Below are positions 26,033 to 36,000 of a stretch of 64,000 bases of DNA, in pieces. Below the pieces are notes generated by a model. It was not told the origin of the DNA and searched no databases. It was given only the letters and a program-made list of their open reading frames with translations. Numbering within the stretch: position 1 is the stretch's first letter; each line of letters opens with the position of its first letter. Source of the DNA: Populus alba (Eukaryota; Streptophyta; Magnoliopsida; Malpighiales; Salicaceae); assembly GCF_005239225.2 (NCBI RefSeq), contig NC_133292.1, positions 6,544,985 through 6,608,984 on the forward strand, given 5' to 3'. The position numbers were made by a program, and so were the translations under genes.

Positions 26033-27556
26033 CTATCTGTGTGTTCGTTTGAAATCCTTGGGACCAGCTAGGTTTGACATTGATGCATTCATCTCCTCCC
26101 AAAAGGTCATTGCCAATTCAACCTTTCCCATCTTCTTCAAACTAGCAATTAATGATCGATATATATAAATTGAGGGACGAATCTGCTTTGTTTTCATCTC
26201 ATTGAAGAGTCTCAATGACTCCTCAATGTTTCCGGATTGGCCAAAACTCCAAATCAATGCAGTGTATGTAAGCAAATCTGGTTCAATTCCATTCTCAACC
26301 ATGTCTCGGAAATACACTGAACACAAATCCAATCTTCCTACTTTGGTCAACTGATTTAGCAAAGTATTGTAAGAAATAAAATCTGGGAGAATTCCAGCTT
26401 CCTTCATGGAGGCAAACTCACCGAGCATTTCATCAATCCGACCTGCACGACCTAAAAGATCCAAAACAGTATTATACGTAACCAAATCTGGCTTACATTT
26501 CAGATTCTCCATTTGCTCAAATATCAGAATGGCTTTGTCAAACTGCCCGCATTCAGCAAAGGCAAAGATAAATCTATTTACAACCTTCGTGCTGCTTGGG
26601 AATGTCAATTCAGAAACTTCTTTGACAAGTCTCAGTAGCTGGACATCATCGTTTGACTTCACGAAACCCCTGGCAAGTTTCAGATACAAAGATGAAGGCA
26701 AAGACTGAAAAGACAAGATCAAATCCTTGAAAACCTGGGACAAAATCTCGACATCGTTTTTTTCACTAGCTGTCACCAAAATTATATTATAAGCACAAGG
26801 ACCAAGGAAAATGTTTTTATCGCATAACAATCGCAGCAGTCTAACTGCAGCAAAAAGATTTCCAGCTTTACATAAGTTATGGACATAAGCTGTTCCGACT
26901 TTCCTAGTAGTGCATTCTGGGGAATTTTCAACAGCTTCAAGCATTTGGTTCAAGTTATCATCCTTGATCTCCTCTTCATCAAAAGACGCTCGTGTTGTGA
27001 GTTGCCTGTGATGACCAATGACTTCAGTAATTGTGGCAAAGTGGGGCAAAATCCAACGAGAACCAACTGGGATGGATGTGATACAATTCTGTATTAGAGA
27101 TATAATCAATACCAACTAAAATTCTCATTAGAAAGTAAAACCAAATAGAAAAAGAAAAAGAAACCCTCCATGATATTTGCAAACTACATACAATTAAACT
27201 CAGTCAGAAATGCAAAGTTTCAAAGCTCATAACTACAAAACGTAACTAATTCGAAGTTATTTCAGCTCTAATTTCAAAAAAGAAAGAGGAAAAACCCATT
27301 TCGAGTGGAGGTGACTTGATCACCATTAACCACATGTAACTGAAAAATCCCAGTTTTCTCAGGTGCGAAACAACAGAAAAATAAAATTATAAAGAAACTT
27401 CGAGAAAAAGACTCATCAACAAGAATAATAACAGTAATGAAATGGGAAGTCAAATTAAGTAACCTTCCGAAGGAAGAAACGAACTTTGTGAAGATGAAAA
27501 AGGAGGCTGCTTGATAGAAAGAAGGATCTCGCTACAACATTAACAAAATTTCTCAT
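26033..27556 (-). CDS. P-type pentatricopeptide repeat protein, 2 exons
   Basis: Exon 1 at 27464-27556 encodes 31 residues (MRNFVNVVARSF...), basic and hydrophobic like a mitochondrial presequence, and ends AAG|GTTACT. Exon 2 at 26033-27088 follows ATACAG|AATTGT in phase 0, giving 382 residues; an alternative in-phase acceptor (TTTTAG, near 27118) would add about 10. The body carries about six 35-residue P-type motifs, best seen as PDLVTYNTVLDLLGRAGRID, PDFISYNTLLNQLTKVGRLD, PDLLTYTALIWSFGQSGNIE and PSIYIYRSLIASLKKMGKVE. There is no E or DYW domain. Such proteins bind organelle RNA in stability, splicing or translation; the target is unknown. Two TGGGCY elements lie about 300 bases upstream (27851-27868). 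Confidence 0.85.
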
Positions 27557-28250
27557 CAGAGGCGTTTCGAAATCGGGTTCTTATTGTCGCCAGCTCAAAT
27601 GCGACTGCCTTCAAGCTTTTGCGGCGAGTGAACGAACTGTTGATCGTCTTGGGCGGGTCGGGTTTGGTGACGGAGAGAGGGTTGAGTGAACTGGGAAAGG
27701 TTTAAGGAATTGGGTTCGTGGGGTACTTTCGAGATTTAGAGGGTTTTGGGGGTCTCTTTAGTTTTTAATGCAGGGGTAAGACTGGCTTGAAGTTTGTCGA
27801 GGATTTCACAAGTAATACGACGCCGCGTCACAAATCGTGGTAGATAGTTGGGCTTGGATTGGGCCTAAGCATTTTGGTTTAATATCTCATACTCATGCGT
27901 CTAAAAAGTTTGCAGTGTCTTGTATCAATTGGTTTTGTGTTTCTAGGGCATTACCCCCAGCTTGCATGCATATCCATATGCTTTTAGGATCCAAAATCCT
28001 ATTTTTAAGGCAAGTGTTCTTAAGGGATGTCTTCTCTTGTCAATAAACACTTGAGTTATTTCTGGGGAAATTGTTGGGAAAATAGTCATGCATCTCCTTT
28101 TTACGGTAATGTTTATGCTACGTGGCAGTTTTATCATATAATATGGCAACACCATAAAAACTTGGCAACCTTTTTTTTTCTTTTTTTCTTTTTTATCATT
28201 TTCAAAACAATAATTCAACCAAAAAAATGAGAAATCTAGGCACAAATGCT
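27557..28250. promoter_or_regulatory. Region between the divergent PPR and small-peptide genes
   Basis: A 5' region for the PPR gene on the left (site II-like TGGGCT and TGGGCC in 27851-27868) and for the small secreted-peptide locus on the right. A poly-T/CTTTTT tract is at 28170-28197. No other gene is seen. Confidence 0.4.
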
Positions 28251-28253
28251 CCT

Positions 28254-28260
28254 TATAAAT
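28254..28260 (+). promoter_or_regulatory. TATA box of the small peptide locus
   Basis: TATAAAT at 28254-28260, 82 bases before the ATG at 28342; good distance for a short leader. Confidence 0.5.
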
Positions 28261-28341
28261 ACTGGCAAATGCCTCCTACACAACATCAGAAGCTGCATCC
28301 ATATCTTCACAAACAAATCCTACACTTTGCAATTAGGTAAC

Positions 28342-28869
28342 ATGGACGCCTGGAAGAGCCTTTCAGTTTTTGCCATCCTCTTTTTTCTTATTCTCTTTAT
28401 CTCTTCTGGTAAAATGTTCCTTCAACGGTTCAACCCCGTGCTGCTTTATTTTTTGTTGGCTAAGGTAGATAACGAATTGTTTGCTCACAGGAGGATGAAA
28501 TCACTAAAACCTGATCGAAATTCACACATCCAAGTCCTTTGATAAAACGTTCGAATGTTGTTTCATAGAGATACTTGCACACCCATGTTTTTAAATTTGG
28601 GCACTTTTCAGGAAATGCTTGAAAAATTCTAAATTTTAAACAGAGTTCCTATTACTAAACGTGGCAGCAGTGCTCTTAAATATATGAAGATTATGTCAAG
28701 ATTACTTCGATGACTTGATTATTTCTTAATGAGTGCAGGTAGCGAGAAGATGCTGGCAAATGTTGCTGGCCAATGAGAGAAACCATTGCATGGAGGTGTC
28801 TGTCAAAAAGATGAAGGCAACAAAGGATGTGTGGCCAAGTATGGCGCTGGCTATTATGCATATTGCTAA
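28342..28869 (+). CDS. Putative small secreted Cys-containing peptide, 2 exons, possibly broken
   Basis: Exon 1 (28342-28408) encodes a clear signal peptide, MDAWKSLSVFAILFFLILFI plus SS, and ends TCTTCTG|GTAAAA in phase 1. The best acceptor, GAGTGCAG at 28738, gives GSEKMLANVAGQ and then TGA (28774-28776), so a 34-residue product. After this stop the same frame stays open for 30 codons and reads as a Gly- and Cys-rich peptide (KPLHGGVCQKDEGNKG, then CVAKYGAGYYAYC) before TAA at 28867. A weak acceptor, CAATGAG ending at 28777, would bypass the stop and keep frame. So this is either a defensin-like small peptide gene using an unusual splice site, or a recent pseudogene. Three Cys are too few for a canonical defensin. 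I do not recognise the family. Confidence 0.4.
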
Positions 28870-28899
28870 TTCCTACTCCTGAGTGCAACTTAAAGTTGC

Positions 28900-30264
28900 A
28901 GTGTATCCTTCACTTTTTATGTGAAATGTGATGCAGAAAAATAATAATAAGTTCAAGGAGTGACAACTAAATCATTACTCTTTGTTTTCTGTCATTGTGT
29001 GGGTGCACGGTCTGAATTTTGACACTGATCCAATCCAGATTTCAAATAAAAATAGATCGAAACCAGATATTAACAACCAAAAGCGTTTCCAACTATCTAT
29101 CATAGGTGAAAGCTGTCTAACGCCTAATGAAATTACTTGCACCCATATCCAATCTTAAACAGAGCAGTCATCCCTTTCCATGAATATAAGCAGGCGCATA
29201 CAATTAGCAAAAGGAGCACAATATCAACAGTCGCATGGCGAGTCTCTGCTGATTCAGGTTTACAATCCCCTTTTGCCATAAGTAAAATCTCATCAGCCAA
29301 ATCGAATAAAGCAATCAAGAGAACCTTCCCCTTCTCTAAATCTTCACCCAAACATGTTAGTTTTAGTTGACATAACCTAACTCAAATATTAGAGCTTCAT
29401 GTAATCCAATTCTTCATTTGTCATGCAACGTGTACTTAACTCATCTCAAGAAAGTAATTCCTAACATCCCTACCTGCATTTCCAACCCTATCGCCATGTC
29501 AAAACTCTATAAATATTCTGCATGATCAAAACTTCACGATAATCTCCCAATCCAGGTACAGCCATAAAGGTTCCAAAGCTACCCACACCTAATTCCTCCA
29601 TCAGATAAAACTGTTCATCTGTAAAAAAATCCTAAAAGGTAGCCACTGTAAACCCTAATCTTATCACCAGCACAAGCAAAATTCTCGAGAATGGAAAGTT
29701 AAAAGAAGAACCCGACAAGATTTAATTAGTACTACTACATCTAGATGAATAATCCGACAAGATAAAAGAGCATCATACCCACAAATGCATATGTACTATT
29801 TACACTGAAATACCAAGTTCCTACAACAAGAATAAAAAAAACAATCTCCTGCATACTTTACAAACTCAGACTAAAAGATGATATGTTCAATATAATCTAT
29901 TGTAGCTCTAATTATTCAAAAACCAAAAGGTAAAGGTAAAGGTACATCAAGTTCAATTCAACTCTCCATGCCTTTACAACATAATTCCACTAGAAAAATC
30001 ACAGCATATTATAATTTGATAATTCTTTATTTATCCAGTCATTGTAGCCACACAAACACACTTACAATCCTAAAAATCATTAATCAAAGATCACCAATTG
30101 CACTAAATTAAACAACACATCAATCAATTACGCATACATTAATAAATAGATTGCAAAGTTAAAGCACTGTCATTAATCAATAACATCCATAACAAACCTA
30201 GCAATTCCAAAAAACAAAAGGAGTTATCATTTCTTAAACTAAAGTAATTAACGAAAAAAAAAAT
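28900..30264. other. Spacer downstream of SF3B6, with one candidate membrane-peptide exon
   Basis: Mostly A-rich on the plus strand (3' region of SF3B6). At 29133-29351 the minus strand carries an open frame of about 72 codons, starting without ATG, with KGKVLLIALFDLADEILLMA, then DIVLLLLIVCACLYSW (a membrane-span-like segment) and a final FKIGYGCK. It could be the last exon of a small membrane-protein gene with an upstream exon near 29495 (MAIGLEMQ...), but no splice joining convinced me. Confidence 0.3.
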
Positions 30265-30642
30265 CTACTTATCTTTGGTAGTAATGCCATATTTTTCCTG
30301 CATCTTAACAATCTCTTCTTCTTTCTTCTTCTGATCAAACTTCTTACTCATCTTCGCTTGCTGATAGTACAGCACAATCAAATACCTATTCGCCACATTA
30401 AACCCTGACAAGTGATCCACCGCTGTTTTGGCATCGTAGATATCTTCATAAACCACATAAGCAGTGCCTCTCGTGTCCTTGTTGGTTCCGATTCGGATTT
30501 GACGAATCGCTCCGTATTTTCCAAATATATCGTACATCTCTTCGCTTGATATGTTGAACGGAAGATTACGGACGTAGAGGACGCGGTTGACCTCAGGTGG
30601 GAGACGTGTGTTGCCTTTGCGGAGGCTGATTGTTTGCGCCAT
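30265..30642 (-). CDS. SF3B6: Splicing factor 3B subunit 6 (p14/SF3B14)
   Basis: An intact intronless frame of 125 residues, the full size of the family. It holds one RRM: RNP2 VLYVRNL (21-27), RNP1 RGTAYVVY (58-65), with the hydrophobic helix [13 protein letters not shown] between. The C-terminal [15 protein letters not shown] tail with KYGITTKDK is the p14-specific extension that wraps onto SF3B1. In the U2 snRNP of the spliceosome, p14 sits close to the branch-point adenosine. The start [10 protein letters not shown] matches the family's short basic N-terminus. Its upstream region carries a cluster of site II-like elements. Identification is secure. Confidence 0.97.
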   Translation of the reverse strand: MAQTISLRKGNTRLPPEVNRVLYVRNLPFNISSEEMYDIFGKYGAIRQIRIGTNKDTRGTAYVVYEDIYDAKTAVDHLSGFNVANRYLIVLYYQQAKMSKKFDQKKKEEEIVKMQEKYGITTKDK

Positions 30643-30853
30643 TAGTGGTGGTGTTTAGGTGCTGAGAAAGTGAGGAATAGCTCTTGAGGAATTTTTTTTA
30701 GTCCGAGTTGGAGATTTCTATAGAAAGGAGGGAAGATTATTATCATGTATTTTTATGAGATATGGTCACGTGGACTAAATTTTCCAAGGAAAAACGGTGA
30801 GAAAGCATACGAAAGAATGAAAGTAGAGCCTAGATGATGGTCGCATAAAACTG

Positions 30854-31017
30854 AGCCCAACACCAAGAGAATATGGGCTAAAAATCGAGCCCAATAAGGA
30901 AGGAAAAAGGTTGCAAAACCAAGACCAAAAAAGAGAAGGAGGGATAAAACCGAGCCCAAACAAAAGAAGAGAGCGAGCCGAAACCGAACCGAAGAAGGAG
31001 GGCCAAAACCTAGCCCA
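30854..31017 (-). promoter_or_regulatory. Cluster of five site II-like elements upstream of SF3B6
   Basis: AGCCCA (TGGGCT on the gene strand) occurs at 30854-30859, 30888-30893, 30953-30958 and 31012-31017, and TGGGCT on the plus strand at 30874-30879. They lie 210-375 bases upstream of the ATG, within a loose repeat of the form AAAACCGAGCCCAA. TGGGCY elements are TCP-bound and typical for plant housekeeping promoters. Confidence 0.5.
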
Positions 31018-31019
31018 AC

Positions 31020-31547
31020 GCATTATTGATACTATGAAAAACATGAAAAGACAACATTAAAATCATACAGATTTGTCCACAACTTTTTATTAAAATTATA
31101 ATTTTAATAAAATCAAAGCTTTCCAAACATGTCATAACATTCGAACTAGAACAACGGCTTGTCTTTCATTAATCGTTTCTCAAGTGAATGGCAGGAATTA
31201 AACTTGGAAGTCCACCCCCACCTCTAGATTTTCTTCCTTTGTTTTTGGCCGCTGGTCAAGGATAACCACCCACTAAAAAGTAAAATCTCCATTCAGCACG
31301 TAACCATACTCTAAACTTGGAAAAAAAAATTATAATTTCTCAAGTTTTCTACTGCCATTGTCTAATTTAAGCCTTGTGTTACGCTTGCTACCCACGAAAA
31401 CAGGTTGGCACCGTCACTGATTGTTTCCATCCATCAGTAAAACAGGGCATTTGACAGAGCAGCCCTGATCTCACTTAAAATAGACCTGTACGTATGTACT
31501 TATGTGCTGATAATCTCTATTCACAATCTTACTTCCATCGCCTCATC
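31020..31547. other. Divergent promoter region between SF3B6 and the NOI gene
   Basis: No coding potential. A CACGTG box is at about 30769-30774 on the SF3B6 side. No clear TATA box for the NOI gene was found. Confidence 0.4.
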
Positions 31548-32503
31548 ATGGCAATGGGGGAGGTAAGTGCACAGCTTCAGAAGTTCAAGGGGGCATGATT
31601 TGTTCTCGATTTTCCTTTGTGTTTTGATTCTGATGTTGCTATTTTCCAACAAGAATTCTTGTTTCTTGGAACTGGGAGAGCTTTTCTTTTTTTGATATCC
31701 AAGACAAAATCATTCATTTATATTAGCATTCAATCACCAGCTTTTATTTTTGTAAGTGGGGTCCTTGATCTTGTTTTGATTAATACGCGTTAATGACCAA
31801 GGGGGTATTAACCAAAACAAGATCAGAATGGAAGTTGAATTCCTCCCCAAATTCACTTAACATTAACAATGGTTACAAGTGTATCAACCTAAATTCATGT
31901 TATTTAAATGACGATTATATTCCGAGCAACTGACCTTGTAAGCTTCTGCGATAAAATACTGATCACCTTGACTTCTTTTTCTTTACAGAAAAATGGAGGG
32001 CTGTCTGTTCCTCAGTTTGGAGCATGGGACTCCAAGAACCCGGTACCTACCAACTACTCCATGGTGTTCACACGAGCTCGCGCTAATAGGAAGCAGCACA
32101 AGTCCGATGTCAGGCACGCCAGCCTTGGAAATGAAAGGGAACTGCTAGCTGCTGCTTGCCAACAAGAAGAACCTGTCATTGTGAGTCCACAGTCCACTCT
32201 TAATCTTCTTTATACAGTTTAGTTTAGCAACGAGATTATTGTGCTTACTTGATGAAATTTTGCGCTTCCTCATTTGTTACCATGCTCAGCCTGTAATGAT
32301 CCATATCCCCTTGGTCTTTGGTAAACGCATATGGATCATTCCTTGGCAGAGTATGACTTAATGAGGGAAGCTCACAATTATGGGTATTAAAAAATAACAG
32401 CAAACAACGAGGTTCTGATTTCTAATTCTTCTCTATATGTATTATTGCCGTGCAGAAGAGAAAGAAGATCTTGACCTACATTCATTGCTGTACTAGGCCT
32501 TGA
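31548..32503 (+). CDS. NOI-domain (RIN4-like) small protein, 3 exons
   Basis: Exons 31548-31562 (MAMGE), 31989-32180 and 32456-32503 are all in phase 0 and give 84 residues. Residues 10-19 contain VPQFGAWD, the core of the NOI/AvrRpt2-cleavage domain shared with RIN4, followed by NPVPTNYSMVFTRARANRKQ, its second half. The C-terminus (KRKKILTYIHCCTRP) has a basic patch and a Cys pair at 80-81, fitting lipid attachment to the plasma membrane as in RIN4. RIN4 is a negative regulator of plant immunity guarded by NLR receptors; small NOI proteins are less understood and can be cut by the bacterial protease AvrRpt2. The minute first exon is typical of this family. Confidence 0.92.
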
Positions 32504-33011
32504 TTTCACAAGAACCTAGGGTTCATCAACTCATGTAATTCTCAAGTATGAAAATATAAATTTCTATTTTGTGAATCTATAGACAAGACGTGTCATGAAT
32601 TCCAAACCTTGTAATCTTTTGCTGTGAGCCTTGGTTACCATGCATGACTTTCTGCTTGCAAATGCTCTTTATATCGGAAAGCAAATAGAATACCAGCAGA
32701 TTACAACTAAATTAAAAGCAGTGATATGACATAAATTAATGGACATTCACGAACATTTCAGAATATGGTATAGTCCAGTTCATTTATTATTTGAACATTA
32801 CCATTATTTAGTGTTACATAATTCGTAAATAAGTTTATCATAGTATAGTCTAGAATTGAAGCGTGGTGGAGTTGGCTGTCAAATTTGTACATTGTGGTAT
32901 TGTGTATAAGTCTCCTATATGCAATCTATAATAGAAAGGAAGAATCCTTGTAGTAGTACCAGCGACCATGTATTTAACAAGACCATGTATTTCACATAGA
33001 AATAGTGACTT
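32504..33011. other. Convergent 3' region between the NOI and PYD2 genes
   Basis: About 500 bases that should hold both 3' UTRs. No other feature seen. Confidence 0.5.
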
Positions 33012-36000
33012 TAAGTTGTAGATTTAGAACGTTTTACTGGAGCATTCAGGGAGGATAGGTATGAAGCATCAGCCTTGTCAATTCCGCTGAAAAGATAATT
33101 GAAAGGGGGCATTTCTATGTATTTGCCAGAGCCAGGAACAACCTTCAGTTCATTATTTTCCCAAACAACTCGTCCTCCAGCAATCGTCACCTCAACCTTT
33201 CCCTGAGGAAAAGATGGTATGAACAGTGAAAGGGTTTAGGTAAAAACATGAATATGAAAATACATGCACATGATGCTGGTGAGTGTGAAAGTGTGCACCA
33301 GTGCGCACTCACACACCACAGTTAAACTAGCAGATGCATACTCACTTGTGTGCCAGCATATTTCTCTTGTTTCTAATCTCGTTTTCCCAGCCAATATAAT
33401 GGTGATATCTCTACCAAAGATTATTGGACAAGACCATGTATTTAACAAAATATGAAAAATGAGAGCATAGCTTCAAGGCATGGATGAATCCTGGAGGTAA
33501 CAAATCAGGATATCCAGGATCACAACTCAAGGGTTGCAACATGGCTATGTTTCTCCTAAAATGCTTAATGAGTATTTTAGTGACTCCAGGCTCTCAACAA
33601 AAACATAACCTTTCGTAATGAATTCCTGAACCCAAGCAACAATATTTTTTATCTTTAGCATAGTTTTGACACACTCTAGAAGCAATATTTTGAATAGAAC
33701 AAATATAACTGAAAAAACGCTGAAAATACTATAGCTGCAAGATTGGAAGAATCAAAAGATGATAGACATCAATTAAAACCTAGGATACCATTGCTTTAGT
33801 CACGGTCAAACTGGTGTGAGGCCCCTTATGTAAGAAGGGCTAACAGGTACTTTGAATTCCACTTGTTAACGAAACAAAAGAGAACTAACTTATAGTGAAA
33901 AAATTACCTTCCCCCTTCTGCCCTCATAAACATTTGTATCTGTTCTAGAGTGGTGAGACTGGGCATTTATTTCAAAGCTTGAGTTTGGGTTGAGTATAAT
34001 TATATCAGCATCAGATCCAGTAATAATTGCTCCTTTTCTTGGATATATGTTGAAGATCCTAGCACTGGAAAATTCATAGGGATCAAAATGATTTTACACG
34101 CTTCATGAAGCTAAATCATGTGATTCATCAGATTGTACATGACGTATACTTATCATTATTAACCCTGAGACTGAATAACATGATTCACAAATAGACATTA
34201 AACTAACAGAGAATAACGGTCAAAGCATACCATTCAGTGCTTGTGACCCTTACAAAATCATTGACAGAAATTTGGCCAGATTCCTGAAAGTGCTCAACTT
34301 TTAGTTGACAACCAATATGAGGACAACAATTTAAATTAATATAGCAAGTAGGAATGATTATGCAAAGAGTCACAGAAGCTTACCACCATCGTATCCCAAA
34401 CCAAATGCATCCTCTCCTCAATACCTATGTTTCCATTTGCCAGATTTAGAAAAAAGAAAAAATGGCTAAAATTGAGTCAACATAATAAGAAGAGGAATAG
34501 ATTTGACTTAAACAAAAACATTTTTATTACCATTGACACCATTAGGAATTTTACGGAAATCATCAATCCCGAAGGCTTTTTGTGTGGAATTAAATACACA
34601 ATGATCAGTTCCTACCAGCTGCAAATTGTAATGAGTGGCATGAGAAACAAATAATGAGATTGTTCTTAAATGAGTAAATTGATTAATAAGTCTTGGATGA
34701 TTCAAAATAACAGTGAATCTAGATTTATATATTGCATCTGAAGCTTATAATCACCATCACAAACTTTAAGAGACCACATGTCCCCATTTTCCAGAACATG
34801 AAATCAATTTGTCACTGAAATTAGCTTTACAGAAATTAGATGATCTCAAGTATCTTTAAGGTATGAACAATTACTCCAGTCAATCTTTATAATGACAAGA
34901 GAGAAACCTGTAGAACTCCATTTGAAAGGGCACCTTGCAGGACTTTGTTATGTCCTGCTGCTCTTATGGGGGGGCTCATGACAAACCTGAAAAATGAGAA
35001 TATAGTAATGCTTGGCAATCAATATATATGACAAATTGGTCAAATGTGTTCACCTCCCTCCCCTCTCCATCCAATAATAATAGTGATAATGGACAGAGTG
35101 CTGGCTCTTACTTTGATGCAGTGGCAAAGTCAGAATCCCAAAGTCCTGAATCATCAAGGACCAATCCGGAAACCACTGGCTCACCTACAACTCTCTGTCC
35201 TGCAGTTTGAAGAAAGTGATCTGGCTTTCATGTTTTGAGAACAAAAATAAAATTGAAGCGACATAGCACCAGGGAAGTCATAAACAGAACAAGTTAGGTA
35301 TCTAATGTCTTAAAGAGAATCTGGCAGTTGAAATACATTTTACAACCCTTTTTAGAGTCCCAAAGGAAAGGTTTTGGGATGCCTTTAGAAAGCGAGAGGT
35401 TGCAGAGGGGATGGTATAAAGCAGTGCAGTTAGGGAAATAAGCTGGTGCAAGTTAGGAACTAAATCATGCAGAAATCCAGGATACACAAAAGTGGGTGTT
35501 AATAAGGGGTGGGTAAGAATTTGATTATAGATGGGAACAAAAGTGGCTGATTACAGTAAGAATTCAATTGCATGTAGGAACAAGCAGCTATCAAAATTAC
35601 TGGCAACAGTGCCTGGCACAATTGCGAGAAGCACATAGAGGAGTCAGGTGATAAATATAAATGGTTCAAATGGGACATCATCCTTATTCTCATACTCATA
35701 CATGGTATCAATTAACTTAATAATCATGTGAAAGATTTATAGCCACTCCAGTTTTTTAAGATCAGTTTCACTGGGCATGCGGACTATTTTATCTTCTCTA
35801 TTACTTGAACATCCTTAATAAACATGACTTGTCCAGCTTGTATCCAGAAGTATTACTATCTATCCTCTATAGTCCGCTACTCTTTCCAGCCAAATTTTTG
35901 ATTTACTTGTTTCAGACACTATCCATTATCTTACACCGATGTTGGCGTCTTAGTAATATTAAATTTAAGAGAAAAAGTAAAAGAAAAAAAATGAAATGTA

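Noticed and set aside
30753..31044. Hydrophobic minus-strand frames upstream of SF3B6
   Set aside because: They arise from the repeated AACCGAGCCCAA units; better explained as promoter repeat.
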